A stretch of 64,000 nucleotides of DNA from UBA9676 sp035532275 (GTDB lineage Bacteria > Actinomycetota > Actinomycetes > Streptosporangiales > Streptosporangiaceae): NCBI GenBank assembly GCA_035532275.1, contig DATKRG010000229.1, positions 14,661 to 78,660 on the forward strand, in the 5' to 3' direction. The position numbers and the translations under genes are program-made. Positions 17,117 through 26,120 of the stretch are shown here, piece by piece (position 1 is the stretch's first letter; each line of letters begins with the position of its first letter). The notes below the pieces were generated by a model. It had not been told where the DNA came from. It ran no database searches and worked only from the letters and a program-made list of their open reading frames with translations.

Positions 17117-17152
17117 AGAGGGGGGCCGGCGCTGACGCGCTGGCCCCCCTCT
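17117..17152 (+). terminator. Bidirectional terminator hairpin
   Basis: A 16-bp stem (17117-17132 with 17137-17152, one G-T wobble) and loop TGAC, carrying the run AGAGGGGGGCC. It lies between the convergent stops of the SDR gene (17044) and the coiled-coil gene (17165), so it can end both transcripts. Confidence 0.75.
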
Positions 17153-17164
17153 GCGTTCAGGCGA

Positions 17165-18538
17165 CTACTCGGTCCACCAGTCGTCGTCGTTCGACTTGGC
17201 GACCTTGGCCGGGACCGGCTGCTTCGGCGCGCTGCCGGCCGGCGGCTGCGCCGCGGCGGGAGCGGTCGGCGGCTGGCTGGGCGGCGGCGCCGGGGCGTGG
17301 GCAGGGGCGTGGGCAGGGGCGTGGGCCGGGGGAGCCACCGCCCTGGGGGCCGCGGCTGCGACCGCGGGCCGGCCCGGCTTGAGCGCGTCGGCCAGGCCCG
17401 GCACCTGGGTGCCGAGCAGCTGGCTGATCTGGGCCAGGTGGGTGGAGATGCTCTCCTTCTGCTTGCTCAGCTCGTCGACCTCGCGCTGGGCGCCAGCCCG
17501 GTGCCGCTCGATCTCGCTCTTGGTGTCCGCGAGCAGCTGGTCGGCCTGGGCCTTGGCCTGGGCGACGATCTGGTCGGCGTTCTTCTTGGCGTTGGTGACC
17601 AGCTGCTTGGAGTGCTGGTCGGCCTCGCGCCGGGTCTGCTCCGCCTGGGCGCTGGCCTTGGCGGCCCGCTGCTCGGCGGTGGCGGCCCGCTGCTCCGCCT
17701 CGGTGACCAGCTTCTGGGTCGCCGACTGGGCGGCCGCCAGGCGTTCGGACTCCTGCCGCTCGGACTCCTCCCGGCGGGAGGCTAGCTGGATCTCGAACTC
17801 GGCCTCGGCCTGGGCGCGCTGGGCCTCGCTCTCCTCCAGGATGCGCTGCGCCTGGCTGCGCATCTCGTCCGCCTGCCGCTTGGAGGTGGTGAGGATCTCG
17901 TCGCGCTCCCGCTTGGCGGACGCCTTCAGCTGGGCGGCCTCCCGCTCGGTGGTGGTCCGCAGCTTGGCGATGTCCCGCTCGACCGCGGCCCGTTTCTCCG
18001 CCACCTCGTGATCGGCGGTGGCGCGCAGCTTCGCGACCTCCCGCTCGGTCGTGGAGGTCAGCTCGTCGGCCTCGCGGCGGGCGCCGGTCCGGATCGCCTC
18101 CGCCTCCCGCTCGGCCGAGCCGCGCTGGTCGTCGGTCTCCCGCTTGGCGATGGCCCGCAGTTCGGCGGCCTCGTTCTCGGCCGCGGCGCGAAGCTCGGCC
18201 GCGTCCACCTTGGCCGCGGCGTTCAGCTCGTTCGCCGCCGCCCTGGCCTCGCCGACGATCTCGGTGGCCTGCTCCTCGGCGAGCCGCAGCAGCTGCTCGA
18301 TCCGGGAGCCGAGCCCGGAGTAGGTGGGGCGCTCCTGCTCACGGATCTGCCGGTGTGCATCCGACAGTTCCTGCTGGAGTGCCTGCACCTGGTCCCGGTG
18401 CTGGCGCATCTCGGCGTCGAGCTGCTTGAGATACTCGTCCACCTGGTGCTGGTCGTACCCGCGCATGACCTTGGCGAAGTCGCGGGCTGGTGCGTCTTCG
18501 AAGAAGTTGCTCAGCTGAGCGTCGATTTCAGGCTGCAT
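17165..18538 (-). CDS. DivIVA-domain coiled-coil protein
   Basis: A 457-residue filament-forming type protein, probably cytoplasmic. The N-terminus has a DivIVA-like segment (DFAKVMRGYDQHQVDEYLKQLDAEM, about residues 20-45). About 300 residues of uninterrupted coiled coil follow, rich in repeated EAAELRA/READEL units. Then comes a Pro/Ala region with three AHAP units, and an acidic aromatic tail DDDWWTE. Streptomyces relatives, annotated as cellulose-binding proteins, lie beside mce as here and belong to the polar-growth coiled-coil family (Scy/FilP/DivIVA). ATG 18538 is chosen after AGGATTAGG; ATG 18571 would add 11 residues. Confidence 0.8.
   Translation of the reverse strand: MQPEIDAQLSNFFEDAPARDFAKVMRGYDQHQVDEYLKQLDAEMRQHRDQVQALQQELSDAHRQIREQERPTYSGLGSRIEQLLRLAEEQATEIVGEARAAANELNAAAKVDAAELRAAAENEAAELRAIAKRETDDQRGSAEREAEAIRTGARREADELTSTTEREVAKLRATADHEVAEKRAAVERDIAKLRTTTEREAAQLKASAKRERDEILTTSKRQADEMRSQAQRILEESEAQRAQAEAEFEIQLASRREESERQESERLAAAQSATQKLVTEAEQRAATAEQRAAKASAQAEQTRREADQHSKQLVTNAKKNADQIVAQAKAQADQLLADTKSEIERHRAGAQREVDELSKQKESISTHLAQISQLLGTQVPGLADALKPGRPAVAAAAPRAVAPPAHAPAHAPAHAPAPPPSQPPTAPAAAQPPAGSAPKQPVPAKVAKSNDDDWWTE
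17292..17327 (-). repeat. Three tandem 12-base units
   Basis: GGGGCGTGGGCA on the plus strand occurs at 17292, 17304 and (last base changed) 17316. On the coding strand it encodes AHAP three times in the proline-rich linker of the DivIVA-like protein. It is likely to vary in copy number. Confidence 0.75.
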
Positions 18539-18765
18539 CTGGCCTAATCCTGGTTGGTCGGGGGGGGACATGCGGGGGGTGCGGACGAGGTACCTCACGG
18601 CCGTATCGATGGCTGAGTGCCTTGGCAAGGCACCCTTCCGGCCAGTCGGCGCGGCGCTTACGAGCCGCTCGCCCAATTCCTGGCAGCGTACTCCCCCGAC
18701 GCAGGTGATTGCGGCGCCTTCCAGCTTCCAGCCCTCTAGATCCTGCTTTGTTATGAGATAGCCAG

Positions 18766-19203
18766 CTAAGAAACCGTTTGCACAGGCCCCGGTGCCTGGA
18801 CCAGCTCGGTCAGCACCCCGCCCACGTCCGCCGGATGCAGAAAGGCGATGGCAGCGCCCATCGAGCCATGCCGGGGCCGCTGATCCAGCAGCCGGATCCC
18901 GCGGCCGCCGATGGCCTCCATGGCCGCTGTGATATCCGCCACCCCGTACCCGATGTGGTGGACCCCCTCGCCCCGGCGGGCCAGGAACCTGCCCACCGGC
19001 GTGTCCGGCCCGAGCGGCTCGAGCAGCTGGACCCACGACGCGCCGCCGGGGGCGGCGGCCACCCGCAGCATCGCCTCCCGGACCCCCTGCGCCTCGTTGA
19101 CCTCGCGGCTCACCACCTCGAGGTCGAACACCGACTCGTACAGGGCGATCCTGGCGGCAAGGTCGTGACAGGCGATTCCCACATGGTCGATCCGGTCCAG
19201 CAC
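18766..19203 (-). CDS. mce: Methylmalonyl-CoA epimerase
   Basis: Interconverts (S)- and (R)-methylmalonyl-CoA, linking propionyl-CoA carboxylation to methylmalonyl-CoA mutase. It is a vicinal-oxygen-chelate (glyoxalase) fold protein of 145 residues from GTG 19203, which lies 5 bases after GGGAGG. Motifs: LDRIDHVGIACHDL with the first metal histidine, WVQLLEPLGPDTPVGRFL, EGVHHIGYGVADI with further metal histidines, and AFLHPADVGGVLTELVQ with the C-terminal glutamate. It is divergent from the thiolase gene 92 bases away. Streptomyces has the same neighbours. Confidence 0.92.
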   Translation of the reverse strand: MLDRIDHVGIACHDLAARIALYESVFDLEVVSREVNEAQGVREAMLRVAAAPGGASWVQLLEPLGPDTPVGRFLARRGEGVHHIGYGVADITAAMEAIGGRGIRLLDQRPRHGSMGAAIAFLHPADVGGVLTELVQAPGPVQTVS

Positions 19204-19295
19204 CACTGCCTCCCTCGTTGACCCGGCGGTCCCTGGGTATCGTGGCAGAGGGTCCCGCCCGGGCGCCGGGGTGGGCATGCCAGCGGAGGGAAGCC

Positions 19296-20492
<1,197 letters not shown>

Positions 20493-20520
20493 CCGGTGCA
20501 CCTTCCTCCCGCGGCCGGGC

Positions 20521-21468
20521 GTGACTGAGGCGACGGTCGGGTCGGCGCTGGCCGGGGACGCGCGGGCGCTGGCACGGCTGGTCTCCCTGGTCGAGAACGC
20601 GGCCGCCGGACTGCGGCCCGTCATGAAGGCACTGGCGCCGCTCACCGGCCGGGCCCGGGTGATCGGCCTGACCGGTGCCCCGGGGGTCGGCAAGTCCACG
20701 GTCACCGGGGCGCTGGTGTCCGCCTACCGGGAACGCGCGCTGCGGGTGGCCGTGCTCGCGGTCGACCCCACCTCCCCGTTCACCGGCGGGGCGCTGCTCG
20801 GCGACCGGGTGCGGATGCAGCAGCACGCCACCGACCCCGGCGTGTTCATCCGGTCGATGGCCAGCCGGGGCCATCTCGGCGGGCTGTCCGCGGCCACCCC
20901 GCAGGCGGTGCGGGTGCTCGACGCGGCCGGTTTCGACGTCGTCCTGGTCGAGACCGTCGGGGTGGGGCAGGCGGAGGTGGAGATCGCCTCCCTGGCCGAC
21001 ACCACGCTGGTGCTGGTCGCACCCGGCATGGGGGACTCCATCCAGGCGGCCAAGGCCGGCATCCTGGAGGTTGCCGACATCTTCGTGGTCAATAAGAGCG
21101 ACAAGCCGGGAGCCCAGGAGGCGGTCCGGGACCTGCGCACGATGATCGCCATGGCCCAGCGGGCGCAGGGGGAGTGGAAGCCGCCGATCGTCACGACCAC
21201 GGCGACGGCCGCCGAGGGCATCGCCGACCTGGTCGGCCGGCTGGACGCGCACTGGTCCTGGCTGGACGCCGCCGGTGAGCTGGAGCGCCGCCGCCGCGCC
21301 CGCGCCAGGGAGGAGGTGGCCGCTATCGCCGTCGCCGAGCTGCGCCGCCGGATGGGCGGGCTGCCAGGGGATGCCAGGCTCGATGCGCTGGCGGCCCGGG
21401 TCGCGGCCGGGGAACTCGATCCTTACTCGGCGGCGGACGAGCTGGTGGCCGCCGCGTCGGTGGGGTGA
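20521..21468 (+). CDS. meaB: Methylmalonyl-CoA mutase-associated GTPase MeaB
   Basis: G3E-family GTPase that guards adenosylcobalamin-dependent acyl-CoA mutases and gates cofactor loading. It has 315 residues from GTG 20521. Motifs: P-loop GLTGAPGVGKST (about residues 50-60), LAVDPTSPFTGGALLGDRVRM, the switch/Walker B VETVGVGQAEVEI, and the guanine-specificity motif NKSD. Its mutase partner in this window is the gene at 26121. The 3' end overlaps the convergent DUF2127 gene by 46 bases. Confidence 0.93.
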   Translation: MTEATVGSALAGDARALARLVSLVENAAAGLRPVMKALAPLTGRARVIGLTGAPGVGKSTVTGALVSAYRERALRVAVLAVDPTSPFTGGALLGDRVRMQQHATDPGVFIRSMASRGHLGGLSAATPQAVRVLDAAGFDVVLVETVGVGQAEVEIASLADTTLVLVAPGMGDSIQAAKAGILEVADIFVVNKSDKPGAQEAVRDLRTMIAMAQRAQGEWKPPIVTTTATAAEGIADLVGRLDAHWSWLDAAGELERRRRARAREEVAAIAVAELRRRMGGLPGDARLDALAARVAAGELDPYSAADELVAAASVG

Positions 21469-22391
21469 CCGGCCCCGCCGGGCTGGCTGTTCTCTGGCCG
21501 GCTGTCCCCGGGCTGGCTGTCCTCCGGCTGGTCTGGGGCGGGCTGGGTCTCCCCGGGCTGTTCCGCGCCGGACAGCTGCGCCCCGGCCTGGCCGGGCTCG
21601 CCCGGCTGGCCCGCCTCATGGGTGGATGAGGCCTCCTGCCCGGCCAGGGCGTCGATCTCCGCCTGCAGGATGGACGTGCTGCGCAGCCGGGCCTCGTATG
21701 CCTTCTTGCCCCCGCGCACGCCGAACAGCCGCTTGGTGATGACCAGGTACAGGACCAGGGCCAGGTTGATCACGAAGGCCACCACCCGCAGCGCGGTGAC
21801 CTTGGCCGTCAGGTCGTAGATCTCGTAGGGCAGGCCGACCGAGGTCACCACCATGGCGAAGTACTCGCCCCAGCGCTGGGCCAGCCACAGCCCGACCGCC
21901 TCGATGATCTCGATCGCCGCATACGCCGCCGCGCCGGCGGCGAGCAGGGTCAGCGTGTGCTGGTTCAGCGTGAAGGCATGCTTGATCAGGCCGAGCAGCT
22001 TGGAATGGTCGATGTTGAAGCCGACCTCCCGGAACAGCGACCGAAACTGCGGGAGATCGCTGTTGAAGGCCTGCTCGATTGAGAGCCGGGAGGACTTGAA
22101 CCGCCAGATGGCGTAGGCGAGCACGCCGAAGACCAGCGCCCGCAGGACCCGCTCGACCGCGAAGAACCGCAGGATCAGCACGCTGCGCAGTTCCTTGCCC
22201 CGGCGTACCGGGGGTGCCGCCGTCACCGGGCCGGTGAGGGCCGGCGGGCCGATGACGAATGTGCCGCAGCGCAGGCACCGCCAGGCGGTCCCCTCGCGGG
22301 TCTGCACGTTCATCCGGTCCCGCAGAGGTGGCTGGTCGGGTGCGAAGGTGACGTGACCGCTGACGCCGCAGCCGAGCTGGCTCCAGTCCAT
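21423..22391 (-). CDS. DUF2127 family membrane protein
   Basis: A 322-residue membrane protein from ATG 22391. The N-terminus has a possible zinc knuckle: LGCGVSGH with CLRCGTF (about residues 7-40). Four hydrophobic segments follow: VLRALVFGVLAYAIW, LLAAGAAAYAAIEIIEAVGLWLA, FAMVVTSVGLPYEIY and LRVVAFVINLALVLYLVI. The C-terminal ~80 residues are a disordered Glu/Gln/Pro/Gly tail. The helix pattern and WGEYFA/LPYEIYDL motif match DUF2127. Function unknown. Confidence 0.78.
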   Translation of the reverse strand: MDWSQLGCGVSGHVTFAPDQPPLRDRMNVQTREGTAWRCLRCGTFVIGPPALTGPVTAAPPVRRGKELRSVLILRFFAVERVLRALVFGVLAYAIWRFKSSRLSIEQAFNSDLPQFRSLFREVGFNIDHSKLLGLIKHAFTLNQHTLTLLAAGAAAYAAIEIIEAVGLWLAQRWGEYFAMVVTSVGLPYEIYDLTAKVTALRVVAFVINLALVLYLVITKRLFGVRGGKKAYEARLRSTSILQAEIDALAGQEASSTHEAGQPGEPGQAGAQLSGAEQPGETQPAPDQPEDSQPGDSRPENSQPGGAGHPTDAAATSSSAAE

Positions 22392-22463
22392 GTGCGGCAG
22401 CCTAGCGGCAAGCCCGATTCCGGTGGTACCGCGCAAACGGTCGCTGAGGGTGACAGCCCCGCC

Positions 22464-23135
22464 TCAGATGCCGACCAGGACCCCGTCCGCCAGCGTGAGC
22501 ACCTCGTCACAGGCCAGGTCGAGGACACGTGAGTCGCGGCCGGTCGCCACGATCGCCGTATCGCGGGCCAGGTCGCGCACGCCGTCGGCGACGCTGGCCG
22601 CCTCCCGCGGGTTCAGGTCATCGAGCATGCCATCGAGCAGCAGCAGGTCTGGCTCGTGCACGGCGGCCGCGGCGAGCCGGGCCCGGCGCCTCACGGCCGC
22701 CGGAGCCGACCGGATCGGCACATCGGCCCAGGCGGTGAGCGCGAGCCGGTCGAGTATCGCGGCGGTGAGCACGTCCCGGTCACCCCCGGGCAGCTTGGCC
22801 AGCCGGGCGGCGTGCTCGACCAGGCCGCGGATCCGCAGACCGGGCTGCGACCAGCCGGACCGGCGGGCCACCCCCACCTGCTGCCGCACCGCTGCCCGCC
22901 CGACCGCCGTGGTCAGGTCCTCACCTAGTACCCGCAGCTCCCCATGGGCGGGGCGGGCATGGCCGGCCAGCAGGTCGACCACCGCGGATCCGGCCGCCTG
23001 CCGCATGGTGACGATCCCGATGGCCGAGCCGCCTGTCACCGAGCCGGCCATCCGGAAGCTGGCTGCCCGCAGGACCCAGCTCCAGCCGTGCCGGACACCA
23101 ACGCCGGCGGCGAGCACCGGGCATTCCACCGTCAT
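22464..23135 (-). CDS. ABC-ATPase-like protein without a Walker A motif
   Basis: A 223-residue ATP-binding-cassette-like protein from ATG 23135. Walker B is clear (EPDLLLLDGMLDDLNP), followed by a D-loop-like segment and the H-loop region AIVATGRDSRVLDLACDEVLTLADGVLVG. The P-loop position instead reads GIVTMRQAAGSAVVDLLAG, without GxxGxGK[ST], and the signature motif is degenerate (SAPAAVRRRARLAAAA). It probably does not hydrolyse ATP normally. No permease gene is adjacent; the DUF2127 gene lies downstream on the same strand and MarR is divergent. A regulatory or partner role is possible. Confidence 0.6.
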   Translation of the reverse strand: MTVECPVLAAGVGVRHGWSWVLRAASFRMAGSVTGGSAIGIVTMRQAAGSAVVDLLAGHARPAHGELRVLGEDLTTAVGRAAVRQQVGVARRSGWSQPGLRIRGLVEHAARLAKLPGGDRDVLTAAILDRLALTAWADVPIRSAPAAVRRRARLAAAAVHEPDLLLLDGMLDDLNPREAASVADGVRDLARDTAIVATGRDSRVLDLACDEVLTLADGVLVGI

Positions 23136-23288
23136 TCCATCACCGGAACGCAAACCCACCCCCGTCACTCTGGCAGCGTCCCCACCAGGAAATATAGCTC
23201 CATGATCCGGTGATGTCACGATCGGTAGCCATGGTCGGCGAGTGGCCTGGCCCGGGGCGGGCCGGCCCGGCGCCGGTAGCGTGTGCTC

Positions 23289-23900
23289 GTGGCGAAGCCT
23301 CTGGAACTGCCGTTCGACCCGATCGCGCGGGCCGCGCGGATCTGGCAGTCGAGGTTCGGCCCGGCCGATGCGATGGCCGCGGTGACCTCGATCATGCGCG
23401 CGCAGCAGCTCCTGCTCGCCGAGCTCGACGGCCTGCTGCGGCCGCATGGGCTCACCTTCGCCCGCTACGAGGCGCTGATCCTGCTCACCTTCAGCCGCCG
23501 TGGCGCGCTGCCGCTGCGGGTGATCGGCCAGCGGCTGATGGTCCACCCGACCAGCGTCACCAACACCATCGACCGGCTGGAGGAGCAGGGCATGGTGGTC
23601 CGCCGGCCCAACCCGCGAGATGGCCGGGGCACGCTCGCCGAGATCACCCCGGCTGGCCGGGACGCTGCCCGGCGGGCGACGCAGGACCTGATGGCGGCCC
23701 GGTTCGGGATGGGCGGCTATGAGAGCGCTGAGCTGGAGCAGGTGTTCACGCTGCTGCGCGGGCTGCGGCTGGAGGCCGGCGACTTCGTGCCGGAGCCGCC
23801 CGATGGGGAGCCGTCCGGCGCGGAGCCCGCCGGCGCGGAGGCGGCCGTCTCGCCCCCGGGCCGCGGCCCGGGGCAGCTGGGGTCACCGGGGCTGGGGTGA
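23289..23900 (+). CDS. MarR family transcriptional regulator
   Basis: A winged-helix DNA-binding protein, 203 residues from GTG 23289 (MAKPLELPFDPIARA matches relatives better than the GTG two codons upstream). The domain covers about residues 30-145: LTFARYEALILLTF, PLRVIGQRLMVHPTSVTNTIDRLEEQGMV (recognition helix) and wing RRPNPRDGRGTLAEIT. The C-terminus is low-complexity. Streptomyces has a close relative between meaB and the icm genes, so control of acyl-CoA metabolism is plausible. No operator is assigned to it here. Confidence 0.82.
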   Translation: MAKPLELPFDPIARAARIWQSRFGPADAMAAVTSIMRAQQLLLAELDGLLRPHGLTFARYEALILLTFSRRGALPLRVIGQRLMVHPTSVTNTIDRLEEQGMVVRRPNPRDGRGTLAEITPAGRDAARRATQDLMAARFGMGGYESAELEQVFTLLRGLRLEAGDFVPEPPDGEPSGAEPAGAEAAVSPPGRGPGQLGSPGLG

Positions 23901-23945
23901 GCGGGGCTGGGTGAGCGGGGCTGGGGCGAGCGGGAGAAGCCTGGC

Positions 23946-25334
23946 TCACCCGCTGCCGGGGGAGCGCTGCCAGGTGTTCCCGCCGTCCTGGGTGGACCAG
24001 ACGGCGGGAACGGCCGGGTCGGCGGGGACGGCCACGCCCTGGGCGTCGGTGGTCATCCCCACGTAGGCGAAGCCCCGTGCCGGCATGGTGCCGCTGGCAG
24101 CGGTCCAGCTGGCGCCCCCGTTGGCGGAGATCTCGATGCCGTGGCTGGTGGCCAGCACGAGGGCGCCCAACGGCCCGGCCGACAGGAACGTGGCGGTCCC
24201 GGCGGCCGGGGCGGTGCCGGTGCGATGCCAGGTCTGCCCACCGTCCTGGGAGGCATAGACGGCGCCGTGCCGGGCGCTGCGCGCTGAGGGCCCGGTGCAC
24301 AGCAGATCCAGCCCGGACGCGCTGGCGGCGAGCAGTGCGCCCGTTGGCTGGCCGCCGGGCCGGGCCGGGCCGGGCAGGCATGGCGCGGCCCGCGGGTTCG
24401 CGGTGCCGGTCACCGGCTGCCACGCCGCGCCGGTCAGCGGGCCGCTGACCAGGATCCCTTTCGGTGTCAGCAGGTACCCGGCGGTCCCGGTCAGCAGCAG
24501 CGACACGGCGCTGTCGGCGCCGGGGAGGCCGAAACCCGGTGACGTGCCCGGCACCAGGGTCCAGGTGTTGCTCCCCGGGCGGCTGGAGTACACCACGTAG
24601 CCGCTGCAGTGCGCGGCGAAGTCCGGCCCGGTCCCCGTGCACCGGGCCCACACCGAGAACACGCGGTTGCCCCGGGCCTCCAGGGCGGTCACCCGCCAGC
24701 CGGTGGTCGGGATCTGGGTCCATGTGCGGCCAGAGTCGTGGGTGGCCCACAGCTGCGGGCCGAACGCCCAGCCGTCGCTGCGGTTGAAGAAGCGCACCTG
24801 GCTCACGCCGGTGGAACCGCTGGGTCCGTGAGTCGGCGGCGGGGTGACCGAGCGCCAGGCTGAGCTCCCGGTGTCGGTGCGGCGCAGGGCGATGCACGGA
24901 CGGGCGGCCGCCTGGTCGCACTGCCCGGCCGTGCCCGCCTGGCTCATCACCCAGCCGGTGGACAGGCCGACGAAGGTGACCGACAGCCGCGGGGGAGCTG
25001 CCGCCGTGACCGGGGCCGGCGGCCCGGTCGGCGTCCCGGCCGGCGACGGGGTGGACGCACTCGCGGTCGCATGGGGGGAGGAGGCCCGGGCGGGGTGTGA
25101 CGCGCCTGCGGCGGTGCTCTGGTGGGGGGCTGGCAGCAGACTGAACGCCACCCGCGGGATGACGACGGCGGCGACGGCGACGATCGCGAGCCCGCCGGCC
25201 GCGGACAGGGCCGCGCGCCGGGTGCGGCGCCTGCGCGCGTCCCGGCGGATGCGGTCGAACGTGCCCGGCGGCGGCAGCAGCGGCTGCACCGGCGAAGTCA
25301 GCCAGGAGTCGAGGTCGTCGCGGTGATCAGCCAC
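23946..25334 (-). CDS. Membrane-anchored beta-propeller protein paired with an ECF sigma factor
   Basis: A 462-residue protein: about 40 cytoplasmic residues (MADHRDDLDSWLTSPVQPLL, PPPGTFDRIRRDARRR), one membrane helix (about 43-65), a Ser/Thr/Ala/Pro stalk, then an extracytoplasmic propeller with Asp-box repeats (SGRTWTQI, DGGQTWHRT, NGGASWTAA, DGGNTWQRS). Such propellers occur in sialidase/VPS10-like proteins, but no catalytic residues are evident. The GTG start overlaps the sigma gene's stop by 8 bases, so the two are co-translated. The membrane topology fits a sensor or anti-sigma role, although the cytoplasmic part lacks the zinc anti-sigma HxxxCxxC motif. Confidence 0.72.
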   Translation of the reverse strand: MADHRDDLDSWLTSPVQPLLPPPGTFDRIRRDARRRRTRRAALSAAGGLAIVAVAAVVIPRVAFSLLPAPHQSTAAGASHPARASSPHATASASTPSPAGTPTGPPAPVTAAAPPRLSVTFVGLSTGWVMSQAGTAGQCDQAAARPCIALRRTDTGSSAWRSVTPPPTHGPSGSTGVSQVRFFNRSDGWAFGPQLWATHDSGRTWTQIPTTGWRVTALEARGNRVFSVWARCTGTGPDFAAHCSGYVVYSSRPGSNTWTLVPGTSPGFGLPGADSAVSLLLTGTAGYLLTPKGILVSGPLTGAAWQPVTGTANPRAAPCLPGPARPGGQPTGALLAASASGLDLLCTGPSARSARHGAVYASQDGGQTWHRTGTAPAAGTATFLSAGPLGALVLATSHGIEISANGGASWTAASGTMPARGFAYVGMTTDAQGVAVPADPAVPAVWSTQDGGNTWQRSPGSG

Positions 25335-25821
25335 GGGTGTCCCCCAGCGCCGCCCGTAGCCGTGCCCGCGCCTGGTGCAGATCCGCCTTGATTGTCCCTT
25401 CCGGGCGGCCGAGCATCGCGGCCACGTCCCGGATCGGGAACCCCGCGTAGTGATACAGCAGGAACGGCTGGCGCAGCCGGTCCGGCAGGGACTGGATCAG
25501 GGCGCGCACGTCCACGTCCTGGACCGGGTACAGGACCGGGTCGCCCTGGGCGACCGCGCTCACCTCGCGCAGCGCCCGGCGTTCCCGGCCGGCCCGGCGC
25601 CAGTGGTCACGGACCAGGTTCGTCGCGATCATGTAGAGGTAGCTCTGCGGGTTCTCCAGTGACGACCACCTGGCCAGCAGCCGGGTAAAGGCCTCGGCCG
25701 CGATCTCGTGCGCGGTGTCGTCGTCATCCACCAGCCGCCGCACCCAGCCCGCCAGGCGCGGGTAGCACGCGTTGAACAGCTCCTCCGCCGCTGCCCGGTC
25801 GGTGGTGCGGAATTTCTCCAC
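25327..25821 (-). CDS. RNA polymerase ECF sigma factor
   Basis: A 164-residue sigma-70 family protein from GTG 25821, preceded by GGGGGAA. Region 2 includes AAAEELFNACYPRLAGWVRRLV and the core-binding/-10 segment AEAFTRLLARWSSLENPQSYLYMIATNLVRDHWRR. Region 4 includes LIQSLPDRLRQPFLLYHYAGFPIRDVAAMLGRPEGTIKADLHQARARLR with its helix-turn-helix. It is the upstream gene of a two-gene operon with the propeller protein. The frame is open upstream, but homology begins near this start. The 299 bases between it and icmA are a divergent control region. Confidence 0.85.
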   Translation of the reverse strand: MEKFRTTDRAAAEELFNACYPRLAGWVRRLVDDDDTAHEIAAEAFTRLLARWSSLENPQSYLYMIATNLVRDHWRRAGRERRALREVSAVAQGDPVLYPVQDVDVRALIQSLPDRLRQPFLLYHYAGFPIRDVAAMLGRPEGTIKADLHQARARLRAALGDTRG

Positions 25822-26062
25822 AACGTTCCCCCGGGTGGCGGTCCCCGCCGGTGCGCTCCACGATCCCAGCAGGGTCACGACGCCGCCCGCGGCCGGGACG
25901 ATGGCTGTGTCGGTGGATGGGGATTGCACAGGTTTACCACACCTCCTGCCCGGGCCGCTGCGTTGCCGGGGCATGCCCCTGTGCTGTCCCGGCACTACCT
26001 GAGACGGCCGGGAACCGCTCCTGGTTGCGGCGACCTGGCCCGGCTAGACTGAGGCCCGCAGG

Positions 26063-26082
26063 ATAGTAGGACGTCCTACTAT
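26063..26082. promoter_or_regulatory. Perfect 20-bp palindrome upstream of icmA
   Basis: ATAGTAGGACGTCCTACTAT is identical to its reverse complement and lies 38 bases before the icmA ATG, in the 299-base divergent region opposite the sigma gene. A perfect palindrome of this length next to a promoter indicates a binding site for a dimeric repressor (TetR, GntR or MarR type). I did not see a second copy in the window. Neither the MarR regulator at 23289 nor any other gene can be assigned to it from sequence. Confidence 0.7.
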
Positions 26083-26120
26083 TTTTCCCTGCTCGTGTGC
26101 CGTGCTCGGGAGGGATCTCC

